NCBI GenBank assembly: GCA_017396555.1
Contig: JAFQLS010000014.1
Span: 39,747 to 103,746, forward strand
Direction of reading: 5' to 3'
From: Lachnospiraceae bacterium
GTDB taxonomy: Bacteria; Bacillota; Clostridia; Lachnospirales; Lachnospiraceae
Length of the DNA: 64,000 nt
The translations under genes and the position numbers were made by a program. The notes beneath the pieces are model-generated. The model worked only from the letters and a program-made list of their open reading frames with translations. It was not told the DNA's origin and made no database searches. Positions within the stretch are counted from its first letter, which is position 1. Every line of letters begins with the position of its first letter. Positions 19,165 to 26,174 of the stretch are shown here, piece after piece.

Positions 19165-19662
19165 TTATCTGTTGTCAACCTTTTCAGGATACATATCGTG
19201 ATTTGCCATTCTATTCCACGCTACCTCTTCCCATTTTGTTCCGGGCTTACCATAATTACAATATGGGTCTATTGAAATCCCCCCTCTTGGAGTAAATTTC
19301 CCCCATACCTCAATGTATTTAGGTTCCATTAGCTTAATTAAATCCTTCATTATAATATTCACACAATCCTCATGAAAATCACCATGATTTCTAAAGCTAA
19401 ATAAATATAATTTTAATGATTTGCTCTCAACCATTTTAACATCAGGTACATATGAAATAGTTATTGTTGCAAAATCCGGCTGTCCCGTTATAGGGCATAA
19501 GCTTGTAAATTCCGGACAATTAAATTTAACAAAATAATCATTTTCCTGATGCTTATTAATAAATGTTTCCAACATTTCAGGGGCGTAATCCATAGGATAT
19601 TTTGTTCCCTGATTGCCAAGGAGTGTAACTCCTTCTGTTTCTTCTTTACTTCTTCCTGACAT
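19165..19662 (-). CDS. queF: NADPH-dependent 7-cyano-7-deazaguanine (preQ0) reductase
   Basis: Reduces preQ0 to preQ1, the last soluble step before insertion into tRNA. The catalytic Cys is in [13 protein letters not shown] and the substrate loop is [20 protein letters not shown], typical of the short unimodular (YkvM) type. The ATG at 19662 is chosen because GGAGG sits at the right distance; an ATG four codons earlier overlaps that ribosome site and lacks its own. The result is 165 residues, normal for the family. Last gene of the que operon. Confidence 0.95.
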   Translation of the reverse strand: MSGRSKEETEGVTLLGNQGTKYPMDYAPEMLETFINKHQENDYFVKFNCPEFTSLCPITGQPDFATITISYVPDVKMVESKSLKLYLFSFRNHGDFHEDCVNIIMKDLIKLMEPKYIEVWGKFTPRGGISIDPYCNYGKPGTKWEEVAWNRMANHDMYPEKVDNR

Positions 19663-19681
19663 AATTTCCTCCATATTTATA

Positions 19682-20359
19682 TTACATTATTGGGTCTTTA
19701 ATTCCATTTATTTCGAATGCTCTTATTCTGTCTATACAAGTTCCGCATACACCACACGGCTTGTCATTTCCTTCATAACAGCTCCATGTAAGCTCATATG
19801 GAACCTTCAATTCCAATCCTTTTTTTACCACTTCTGCCTTATTCATACCTACAAATGGTGCTTCTATCTTAACCTTGTTGCCACTTCCTACATAAATCGC
19901 CTGATTCATTGCATTATTAAACTCATCGCTGCAATCCGGGTACGCATTTCCTGCAGCATCATCGCTGTGTGCACCGTAGTATATAATATCACATTTCTTA
20001 GAAATTGCTATACTTGCAGCACAAGATAAGAACAATCCATTTCTAAACGGAACATAAGTAGATACCGGTTCTCCATCCGTTTTCTCCAACTGTTTTGAAT
20101 ATTCGCCTTTAGGTATTTCTTTATCTGAATGTGTTAGCAGTGAACAGTCACTATATTCAAATATCTTGGCTAAATCAAGGTAAATGTGTTCCACTTCATA
20201 GTATTTAGCTATTTTATCTGATGCCTCTATTTCTTTTGTATGCTTTTGTCCGTATGACATTGATAATGCTACAACATTTTCCTTACCGTATATATCAACA
20301 GCCATACCAAGACAGGTGGTACTGTCTACTCCGCCACTAAATAACACTAATGCTTTCAT
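19682..20359 (-). CDS. queC: 7-cyano-7-deazaguanine synthase
   Basis: Converts 7-carboxy-7-deazaguanine to preQ0 with ATP and ammonia. The ATP-pyrophosphatase loop FSGGVDSTT is at 7-15 and the zinc cysteines are in [15 protein letters not shown] near the C-terminus. 225 residues is standard. It follows folE by 22 bases and precedes queF. Confidence 0.96.
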   Translation of the reverse strand: MKALVLFSGGVDSTTCLGMAVDIYGKENVVALSMSYGQKHTKEIEASDKIAKYYEVEHIYLDLAKIFEYSDCSLLTHSDKEIPKGEYSKQLEKTDGEPVSTYVPFRNGLFLSCAASIAISKKCDIIYYGAHSDDAAGNAYPDCSDEFNNAMNQAIYVGSGNKVKIEAPFVGMNKAEVVKKGLELKVPYELTWSCYEGNDKPCGVCGTCIDRIRAFEINGIKDPIM

Positions 20360-20381
20360 TTTTACACCTTCTTATATTCTG

Positions 20382-20957
20382 TTATCTTAACTGCATCTGT
20401 AATTTATAATCATCTATAAATTTGCCTCTCATAGTCGAAGAAAATGTTTTTGCTCCTGACTTCTTTATTCCTCTGGCAGTCATACAGCTATGACAGCCTT
20501 CTATCAACACGGCAACATCCTCTGAGCCTGTTATCTTAGTCATTATATCTGCTATATCCGAACCTATTCTTTCCTGAAGCTGTAATCTCTTACCCACCAT
20601 ATCCGCAACTCTTGCTATCTTACTAAGTCCGATTACTTTGCCATTTGGAACATATGCAACCGTAACCTTCATATCATACATAAGAGCGAGATGGTGCTCA
20701 CAGTAGCTGAATATATCGATATCCTTTACAATTACCATATCTTTGCTCTCTGTAACAAATTCAAGGTCATCTTCAAAGGTTTTATCAAACATTTCTGCTA
20801 TCTCGTCATTGGTATAATTCATACCTTCAAATACTTCCTCATACATTTTTGCAACACGAAGAGGCGTATCCTTAAGACCTTCTCTCTCAGGATCATCACC
20901 AAGTGCAATAAGAATTCCTTTTACATGTTCTTTTATTGCTTCTGTATCTATTGCCAT
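20382..20957 (-). CDS. folE: GTP cyclohydrolase I
   Basis: Forms 7,8-dihydroneopterin triphosphate from GTP, the shared first step of folate and queuosine synthesis. Zinc and catalytic residues are visible in [14 protein letters not shown] and [12 protein letters not shown]. 191 residues is typical of the type IA, zinc-dependent enzyme. Its place inside the que operon suggests it is dedicated, at least in part, to deazapurine synthesis. A separate folate-linked copy may exist elsewhere. Confidence 0.95.
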   Translation of the reverse strand: MAIDTEAIKEHVKGILIALGDDPEREGLKDTPLRVAKMYEEVFEGMNYTNDEIAEMFDKTFEDDLEFVTESKDMVIVKDIDIFSYCEHHLALMYDMKVTVAYVPNGKVIGLSKIARVADMVGKRLQLQERIGSDIADIMTKITGSEDVAVLIEGCHSCMTARGIKKSGAKTFSSTMRGKFIDDYKLQMQLR

Positions 20958-20983
20958 TACTCTTCATTCCTTTCTACTCTAAC

Positions 20984-21649
20984 TTACACACCACGTTCTT
21001 GCGGATCCCATATGAATTTATGCATCTGTAACTGCATATTAACACCATTCATATTATATTCTTTCATATATTCGACTATATCTGATAATTCTATTTCACC
21101 AAATACAGGACTGATGTACACATTGGTTCTTGTTACCAAATCATTTTCTACTATTACCTGTCTCGCTCTGTCAAGGTCTTTTCTGCTTCCTGCCACAAAT
21201 TTGACAACGTCTCTTTTATCCAATATCTTTAAATTAGCAGGATGCATTTTTGTTTCCATTTCACTATCCGGAAGTTTATAATCCATTGTAAATGATGGTC
21301 TGTTCTCAATATTATTAAATGGCTCTAAATCAATACTTCCATTGGTTTCTATCTCAACAGCCAGTTCTTTATCTCCTGCAAGTAATTCAAGCAATTCTCT
21401 TATGCCATTTCGCCACAAGGGTTCTCCACCTGTTATAGTTACATTATTGACCTTTTCTTCTTTTATCTTATTATATATCTGCCTTGCGGTCAAAGGAGTG
21501 CTGTCTGCATCTTTTTTATTCGCCCAGCTTGTATCGCAATAGCTACAATTAAGATTGCAACCTTTTAGTCTTACAAATACTGCCAGCTGTCCTGCTTTCA
21601 TTCCTTCGCCATTAATGCTTGTAAACATTTCTACTACATCGTATGTCAT
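20984..21649 (-). CDS. queE: 7-carboxy-7-deazaguanine synthase (radical SAM)
   Basis: A radical SAM enzyme that rearranges 6-carboxy-tetrahydropterin to 7-carboxy-7-deazaguanine. The iron-sulfur cluster motif is CNLNCSYCDTSW near residues 31-42, followed by ITGGEPLWR. 221 residues is the normal short length. It is flanked by queD (23 bases upstream) and folE. Confidence 0.95.
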   Translation of the reverse strand: MTYDVVEMFTSINGEGMKAGQLAVFVRLKGCNLNCSYCDTSWANKKDADSTPLTARQIYNKIKEEKVNNVTITGGEPLWRNGIRELLELLAGDKELAVEIETNGSIDLEPFNNIENRPSFTMDYKLPDSEMETKMHPANLKILDKRDVVKFVAGSRKDLDRARQVIVENDLVTRTNVYISPVFGEIELSDIVEYMKEYNMNGVNMQLQMHKFIWDPQERGV

Positions 21650-21672
21650 AACGTCCTCACATCTTGTATATT

Positions 21673-22092
21673 CTATTCCGTATAAGATGCCGCATTTGTT
21701 GGTGTCTCATATACGGTTACCATTTTCACACCATAACCGGCTTCCTTAACTTTATCATAAAAGTATTTCGAAAAATTTTCTGCAGTTGGTCTGAAATCAA
21801 ATTCAAGTATTCTAAAGCCTTCTTCTGTAAGAGCCTTGAATGTAATTTCCTTAAGACTTCCTCTTTCTATAATAAGACTATGGTCAAGTTCATCCACCAT
21901 TTTTCCTAAATCTTCTTTTAATGTTCCAAAATCAACATACATTCCATTTAACTGCTTATCCGTATTAAGTTTATCTGTCATTACTTCTACTTCAACTTTC
22001 CAACGATGACCATGTATGTTACTACATTTCCCCTCATATCCGGCAAGAAAATGAGCCGAATCAAAGCTCTGTTCTGTTTTTAATATATACAT
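21673..22092 (-). CDS. queD: 6-carboxy-5,6,7,8-tetrahydropterin synthase
   Basis: Converts dihydroneopterin triphosphate to 6-carboxy-tetrahydropterin. The N-terminus shows FDSAHFL, and CSNIHGHRWKVEV carries the catalytic Cys and zinc histidines; DHSLI and the C-terminal ETPTNAASY also fit. 139 residues. It is the first gene of the operon, behind a riboswitch-like leader, so the whole operon shares that control. Confidence 0.94.
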   Translation of the reverse strand: MYILKTEQSFDSAHFLAGYEGKCSNIHGHRWKVEVEVMTDKLNTDKQLNGMYVDFGTLKEDLGKMVDELDHSLIIERGSLKEITFKALTEEGFRILEFDFRPTAENFSKYFYDKVKEAGYGVKMVTVYETPTNAASYTE

Positions 22093-22117
22093 AATTATCC
22101 TTTCCTGCTATTTTTCA

Positions 22118-22158
22118 ATATAAAAAGGTATAGTCTTGTAAGAAACAAAACTATACCT
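22118..22158 (-). terminator. leader terminator of the que operon
   Basis: On the minus strand AGGTATAGT (22150-22158) pairs with ACTATACCT (22126-22134), extended by a second short helix, and is followed by TTTTTATATT. It lies between the aptamer-like region and queD, so it acts as a leader attenuator and not as the end of an operon. Confidence 0.8.
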
Positions 22159-22187
22159 ATCACTTCAATACATTATCTGAATTAATA

Positions 22188-22232
22188 GCCCTAGTTTTAT
22201 TTTAAGACAGGATGGTACAAATGAACTGTCTT
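22188..22232 (-). promoter_or_regulatory. probable preQ1 riboswitch aptamer (class I-like)
   Basis: Reading the minus strand, AAGACAG pairs with CTGTCTT around a 15-base loop that opens with TTC and contains ACC. An A-rich tail, TTAAAATAAAACTAGGG, follows. A short stem, a UUC...ACC loop and an A-rich tail able to fold back as a pseudoknot are the layout of preQ1-I riboswitches. Position before queD and a downstream terminator support OFF control by preQ1. The exact pseudoknot pairing was not resolved. Confidence 0.7.
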
Positions 22233-22249
22233 TATTAAGTTGCATTAGA

Positions 22250-22278
22250 ATTATACAGCAGTCGTAGTATTAATGCAA
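22250..22278 (-). promoter_or_regulatory. promoter of the que operon
   Basis: Minus-strand TTGCAT (22273-22278), 17-base spacer, TATAAT (22250-22255). Transcription would start about ten bases before the aptamer. An 8-bp inverted repeat (TTGCATTA at 22240-22247, TAATGCAA at 22271-22278) brackets the promoter, and the -35 overlaps the edge of the palindromic element. Confidence 0.65.
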
Positions 22279-22598
22279 GTATATTTATATTTTTAGCATC
22301 ACTACGGATTAAAGCAAAATATGGGTTCCGTGTTTGCAAGACTCTAAGACTTCGCATAACTCACAATTGAAATATTTGCGACAAAGTTGTGCTTCGCACA
22401 TTTCTGCAAGCAAAGTTATTATCACGTAAGCAAGCTTCCTAATTAATTACTTTGCTCGCAGAGAATCACACTGTAAGTGTGCCTTCTGTCGCAAATATTT
22501 CAATTGCTCAAACAGATGCTTCGGCTAAGAGCCTTCTTAACACTCGAACCTTATTTTGCTAAAATCCTATGCTGTCTTAAAAATATAAATATACTTAC
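22275..22598. repeat. 324-bp imperfect palindromic (foldback) element
   Basis: The left half (22275-22434) and the reverse complement of the right half (22435-22598) align along their whole length: GTAAGTATATTTATATTTTT ends, then shared TAGCAAAAT-type, AATTGAAATATTTGCGACA and GCAAAGTTATTA-type blocks, meeting at AAGCTT. Each arm also holds a small hairpin at the matching place (GTGCTTCGCAC on the left, CACACTTACAGTGTG on the right). No convincing reading frame is present. It spans the gap between the yfcE stop, which lies inside its right end, and the que promoter, whose -35 lies at its left end. It could be a foldback/MITE-like mobile repeat or a large structured transcript end. Confidence 0.75.
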
Positions 22599-23137
22599 AA
22601 ATAATGCTGCATATATTCTTCGCCATTTAAGTTCTTCCAAACCATATTGTTATCATCTATTATCATATAGCTATGTTTAGAATTTTCTTTTGGTATACTT
22701 ACTGAACCCGGATTTAGACATAATATTCCATTTCTTTCCTCGCACATTGGAATATGTGTATGTCCACTTAATAATATGTCACCAGCTTTTAAGTTACCTG
22801 TATCATTTGGATTGATATGATGTCCGTGTGTTGCATATATCATTCTATTTCCCACATATATTATCGCATAATCTGCAAGTATTGGAAATTCAAGTACCAT
22901 CTGGTCTACCTCTGTGTCACAATTTCCTCTAACGCACATAAGCTTGTCTGCCAATGGGTTTAACATTTCTATAACCTTCTTAGGATTATATTCATCAGGC
23001 AAATCATTTCTAGGTCCATGATATAATATATCTCCAAGCAGAAGTAATCTGTCTGCTCCTTCTTCCTCAAATCTTTTCAACAACTCTTCGCAATATCCTG
23101 AAGCTCCATGGATATCAGAAGCTATCATTAATCTCAT
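22595..23137 (-). CDS. yfcE: YfcE-family metallophosphoesterase
   Basis: 180 residues, the length of YfcE/MJ0936 phosphodiesterases. Metal-ligand motifs are SDIHG (8-12), LLGDILYHGPRN, VRGNCD, ATHGHH and LSGHTHIP. These enzymes hydrolyse phosphodiester bonds of small substrates with Mn2+; the in vivo substrate is unknown. AAGGAG precedes the ATG. The stop codon falls within the end of the palindromic element, so the last codons may have been altered by that element's arrival. Confidence 0.92.
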   Translation of the reverse strand: MRLMIASDIHGASGYCEELLKRFEEEGADRLLLLGDILYHGPRNDLPDEYNPKKVIEMLNPLADKLMCVRGNCDTEVDQMVLEFPILADYAIIYVGNRMIYATHGHHINPNDTGNLKAGDILLSGHTHIPMCEERNGILCLNPGSVSIPKENSKHSYMIIDDNNMVWKNLNGEEYMQHYL

Positions 23138-23167
23138 AATGTTGATTTCTCCTTTTTTGAATATATA

Positions 23168-23193
23168 GGCTGTCCCTTTTTTAAAGGACAGCC
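23168..23193 (-). terminator. hairpin between the alcohol dehydrogenase and yfcE genes
   Basis: GGCTGTCC (23168-23175) pairs with GGACAGCC (23186-23193) downstream of the dehydrogenase stop on the minus strand. No good T-tract follows, so it may only weaken transcription into yfcE. Confidence 0.5.
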
Positions 23194-23216
23194 CACTCTA
23201 ATTATTTTAATAAAAA

Positions 23217-24365
23217 TTACATTAATTTCTTATAAAGCATTGTTATATCTTCAACACTTGTTTCCTTTGGATTACCAGGTCTACAAGCATCATCATATGC
23301 TGACTGTGCAAGGAATGGAATATCCTCTTCCTTAACAATTTCCTTAAGGTCTGCCGGAATTCCAACATCAATTGATAACTGTTTCACGGCATCTATTGCT
23401 GCCTGTCTGTATTCATCTACAGACATATTCTCAGTCCCTTCTACACCCATTGCTTGTGCAATATATTTGTACTTATCTCCTGTAGCTTCTGCATTGTATT
23501 CCATAACTGTAGGAAGAATAATTGCATTTGCAACACCATGTGGTGTATCATATAAAGCTCCAAGCGGATGAGCCATTGAATGAACAATACCAAGACCTAC
23601 ATTTGAGAAGCCCATACCTGCAACGTACTGTCCAAGTGCCATTCCTTCTCTGCCTTCCGGTGTGTTATCTACTGCGCCTCTAAGTGAGCGAGCAATAATT
23701 TCGATTGCTTTCAAATGGAACATATCGGAGAGTTCCCATGCTCCTGCTGTTATATAGCCTTCAATGGCGTGAGTAAGAGCATCCATACCTGTAGCAGCTG
23801 TAAGTCCCTTTGGCATAGTTGCCATCATTTCAGGATCAACAAATGCGACAATCGGAATATCATTAGTATCAACACATACCATTTTTCTATTCTTCTCTAC
23901 ATCTGTGATTACATAGTTAATTGTAACCTCTGCCGCTGTACCAGCTGTTGTAGGTACTGCAAGAATCGGTACACATCTGTTCTTAGTTGGTGCAACACCT
24001 TCAAGACTTCTTACATCAGCAAATTCAGGATTATTAATTATTATACCGATAGCTTTAGCTGTGTCCATTGATGAGCCACCACCAATAGCAATAATATAAT
24101 CTGTTCCCGCTGCTTTATAAGCTTCTACACCGCTCTGAACATTTTCAATAGTCGGATTAGGCTTGATATCCGAGAAAATCTCATATGCAAGTCCTGCCGA
24201 GTCAAGTACATCTAACACCTTCTTTGTTACCCCAAATTTAAGAAGGTCAGGGTCTGAACAAACAAAAGCTTTCTTAAATCCACGTCTCAAAACTTCTGTA
24301 GAAATGTCATTAATTGCACCCTTTCCATGGTATGATGTCTCATTTAAAACAAATCTGTTACTCAT
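23217..24365 (-). CDS. iron-containing alcohol dehydrogenase
   Basis: A group III (Fe-dependent) NAD(P)H alcohol dehydrogenase of the FucO/AdhB type, 382 residues. The nucleotide loop is in IAIGGGSSMDTAK and the metal-site region GMDALTHAIEGYI and VHSMAHPLG. It reduces an aldehyde to an alcohol in fermentation; substrate preference cannot be told. ATG 24365 is chosen over the longer frame because AGGAGG is 9 bases before it and residues after it match the family N-terminus. Confidence 0.92.
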   Translation of the reverse strand: MSNRFVLNETSYHGKGAINDISTEVLRRGFKKAFVCSDPDLLKFGVTKKVLDVLDSAGLAYEIFSDIKPNPTIENVQSGVEAYKAAGTDYIIAIGGGSSMDTAKAIGIIINNPEFADVRSLEGVAPTKNRCVPILAVPTTAGTAAEVTINYVITDVEKNRKMVCVDTNDIPIVAFVDPEMMATMPKGLTAATGMDALTHAIEGYITAGAWELSDMFHLKAIEIIARSLRGAVDNTPEGREGMALGQYVAGMGFSNVGLGIVHSMAHPLGALYDTPHGVANAIILPTVMEYNAEATGDKYKYIAQAMGVEGTENMSVDEYRQAAIDAVKQLSIDVGIPADLKEIVKEEDIPFLAQSAYDDACRPGNPKETSVEDITMLYKKLM

Positions 24366-24394
24366 TGTAAAATACCTCCTAATATTTTTCTTAT

Positions 24395-24423
24395 ATTTTA
24401 ACATTTTAGACGAGGATTAACAA
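24395..24423 (-). promoter_or_regulatory. promoter of the alcohol dehydrogenase gene
   Basis: Minus-strand TTGTTA (24418-24423), 17-base spacer, TAAAAT (24395-24400), about 30 bases before the start. Confidence 0.5.
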
Positions 24424-24517
24424 GGAGGAAACTCTGTTTTTGTAATTATATTTTGCTTTTTATATGTATACTTTATTCTTAAAAAAAATTTTCCTTCTAT
24501 CATCCAATTGTGTTTCA

Positions 24518-24835
24518 TCAGTATAATAAATTATTCCAATTTCTTTTGTTATGCAAAACTCTCAAAATAATCACCCTCTTATCCGCCACTTTATAAAAAA
24601 CATTAAACTTTTTATACGGCATACAACGATATTCTTTATATGTAAAAATATCATTCTTTATTACCATATATCTATTAGGCAAGCTTTGCAAACTTTTAAT
24701 AGAATTTTTTATCCCCTTAATAAATTCATTAGCAACTTCTGGCTGTTGTAATGTATACAACATATAATTCCTTATATTAACAATATCTCTCTTCGCACTT
24801 CTCGTTATAATAATATTATAACATATCAACATCAT
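24518..24835 (-). CDS. ParE/RelE-superfamily toxin
   Basis: 105 residues with the toxin pattern: RSAKRDIVNIRNYM, then QPEVANEFIKGIKNSIKSL, and the C-terminal FNVFYKVADKRVIILRVLH strand pair. Members inhibit gyrase (ParE) or cleave mRNA (RelE); the sequence alone does not decide. It begins inside the last codons of the antitoxin gene (20-base overlap), giving coupled translation. The first or second of two adjacent ATGs may be used. Confidence 0.83.
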   Translation of the reverse strand: MMLICYNIIITRSAKRDIVNIRNYMLYTLQQPEVANEFIKGIKNSIKSLQSLPNRYMVIKNDIFTYKEYRCMPYKKFNVFYKVADKRVIILRVLHNKRNWNNLLY

Positions 24836-24977
24836 CCCCTCTTTCTATTTCATCAAACACCTCTTCGAAATCATATACTGCATTTTCTTCGAAATCCCTT
24901 TCTCCTTCTTCTACAAGAGCAAAAATTTCCTTTATTGTGTCCTCAGACACCCTATTTCTATTAATAACAATATCCAC
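24816..24977 (-). CDS. small antitoxin partner of the ParE/RelE toxin
   Basis: 53 residues from GTG 24977, which has AGGAGG at good distance; a longer upstream frame lacks a ribosome site. The protein is acidic (many Asp/Glu toward the C-terminus) with a short possible DNA-binding N-terminus (VDIVINRNRVSEDT), as expected of an antitoxin that wraps its toxin. Not assigned to a named antitoxin family. A TTGACA promoter lies upstream, and antitoxins of this type normally repress it. Confidence 0.7.
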   Translation of the reverse strand: MDIVINRNRVSEDTIKEIFALVEEGERDFEENAVYDFEEVFDEIERGDDVDML

Positions 24978-25022
24978 AATTTCCCTCCTAAATAATATTA
25001 ACAAATTATAATCTATATACAT

Positions 25023-25050
25023 ATAATAACACATCTTCTATTTTTGTCAA
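25023..25050 (-). promoter_or_regulatory. promoter of the toxin-antitoxin pair
   Basis: Minus-strand consensus TTGACA (25045-25050), 16-base spacer, TATTAT (25023-25028). Confidence 0.65.
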
Positions 25051-25116
25051 TATATTTTATATTCTTTTTATACTTTTAATATTGAAGCATTAAAACACTC
25101 ATATATTATCAATATA

Positions 25117-25145
25117 TTGACTATGTTACCCTATGAAGATATAAT
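25117..25145 (+). promoter_or_regulatory. promoter of the 25183-26100 gene pair
   Basis: TTGACT (25117-25122), 17-base spacer, TATAAT (25140-25145); it diverges from the toxin-antitoxin promoter. Confidence 0.65.
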
Positions 25146-25182
25146 TTTTTATAAACATTAGATAACATTGGAGAAAATATAA

Positions 25183-25683
25183 ATGAATATGAAAAAGAAC
25201 AGTAATCAACTTTTATTGAATTTCATCCTGGCTTTTGCAGGATTTTCTATTCCCATGGGATTGTTTCTGTCCCTTATCTTCCTTTCTGTTTGGAAAGGTA
25301 TTATTCTAGGAATTATTAGTGGATTGTTATTTGCCGGTGTATGCATAGCATTTATTGCTTATATAGCAACAAGAAAAGAAAAACTAAAAGAACGCTATGG
25401 CATTATGGAACAAGCTTTTTATGATGGCGGAGCCAGTTATATCAAGGATAAAATAAGTATCGGTGGTTGGATGTATCTATTCGAGGATCGCCTATGTTTC
25501 TTGTCTCATATGATTAACGTCGATGTCGGTGAAATTGTAATTCCATATCAAGATATAGCCAGTGTATCTAAAGGAAGCAAATGGCGTAGAATTGCTATTC
25601 ATACTAAAGATGGAAAATGCGGTGAATTCGTGGTGAACGAAGCTGAAGAATGGATTGAAGTTTTACAAAACAAAATTAATTAA
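25183..25683 (+). CDS. small membrane protein with a GRAM-like domain
   Basis: 166 residues. Two adjacent membrane helices lie at about 9-32 and 37-62. A soluble C-terminal part (about 85-166) alternates strands, with GGWMYLFEDRLCFLSH, IVIPYQDIASVSKGS and IAIHTKDGKCGEFVV, then a final helix. That strand pattern resembles GRAM or PH-like domains seen in small membrane proteins of Firmicutes. Function unknown. It starts an apparent two-gene unit, 21 bases before the next gene. Confidence 0.6.
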   Translation: MNMKKNSNQLLLNFILAFAGFSIPMGLFLSLIFLSVWKGIILGIISGLLFAGVCIAFIAYIATRKEKLKERYGIMEQAFYDGGASYIKDKISIGGWMYLFEDRLCFLSHMINVDVGEIVIPYQDIASVSKGSKWRRIAIHTKDGKCGEFVVNEAEEWIEVLQNKIN

Positions 25684-25704
25684 AAATTATAGGAGGATAG
25701 AAAT

Positions 25705-26100
25705 ATGGCATTTGTAAATGACAAATTAGCAGAATCTGAAATCAGGGAGTATGTGGTATCTCCTTACCAAATAGTTAAAGATGGTGCCTGTACCATCGAC
25801 AGAGAAAAAAATCTAAGATTATATTATACAGGGCATCCACACGAAGATAACGATAGACATTATTTTCTTTTTGTTTGGAACGAAACAATGATCAATGTTT
25901 CTCTTCGCAGAAATATAATCGGTAATACAATTTACTGGAAATTAACCGGTATAGATATCCCAAGCTCCTTAGATAAGAAAATGGTATTAGAAGAACTGGA
26001 AAATGCTCTAAAGGAATATAGATATGTGGGTGCTTCCGCCATTAAAATTATGAACAACGGCGTGGACGTAGAGGTTGATTTTTCTACATATTTACATTAG
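25705..26100 (+). CDS. hypothetical cytosolic protein
   Basis: 131 residues with strong AGGAGG before the ATG. No signal, membrane helix or recognised motif; predicted mixed alpha/beta with a clear HYFLFVWNETMINVSL strand region. It is probably co-transcribed with the membrane protein just upstream and ends at a strong bidirectional terminator. I do not recognise the family. Confidence 0.6.
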   Translation: MAFVNDKLAESEIREYVVSPYQIVKDGACTIDREKNLRLYYTGHPHEDNDRHYFLFVWNETMINVSLRRNIIGNTIYWKLTGIDIPSSLDKKMVLEELENALKEYRYVGASAIKIMNNGVDVEVDFSTYLH

Positions 26101-26136
26101 CCATAGGATAATAATTGTCCAACTGGCACGACAAAA

Positions 26137-26167
26137 AACCTCTAGCGGCTGACTTCCACTAGAGGTT
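26137..26167. terminator. bidirectional terminator
   Basis: AACCTCTAG-C-GG (26137-26148) pairs with CC-A-CTAGAGGTT (26156-26167). T-rich sequence follows on the plus side and AAAAAA precedes it, so it works for both converging genes. Confidence 0.85.
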
Positions 26168-26174
26168 CTCATTT

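Noticed and set aside
22275-22598. CRISPR array or transposase remnant in the palindromic region
   Set aside because: There is one pair of inverted arms, not regularly spaced direct repeats, and no transposase-like frame.
24366-24404. Thirteen extra residues on the alcohol dehydrogenase
   Set aside because: They include the ribosome site and the -10 of the likely promoter; the family starts at ATG 24365.
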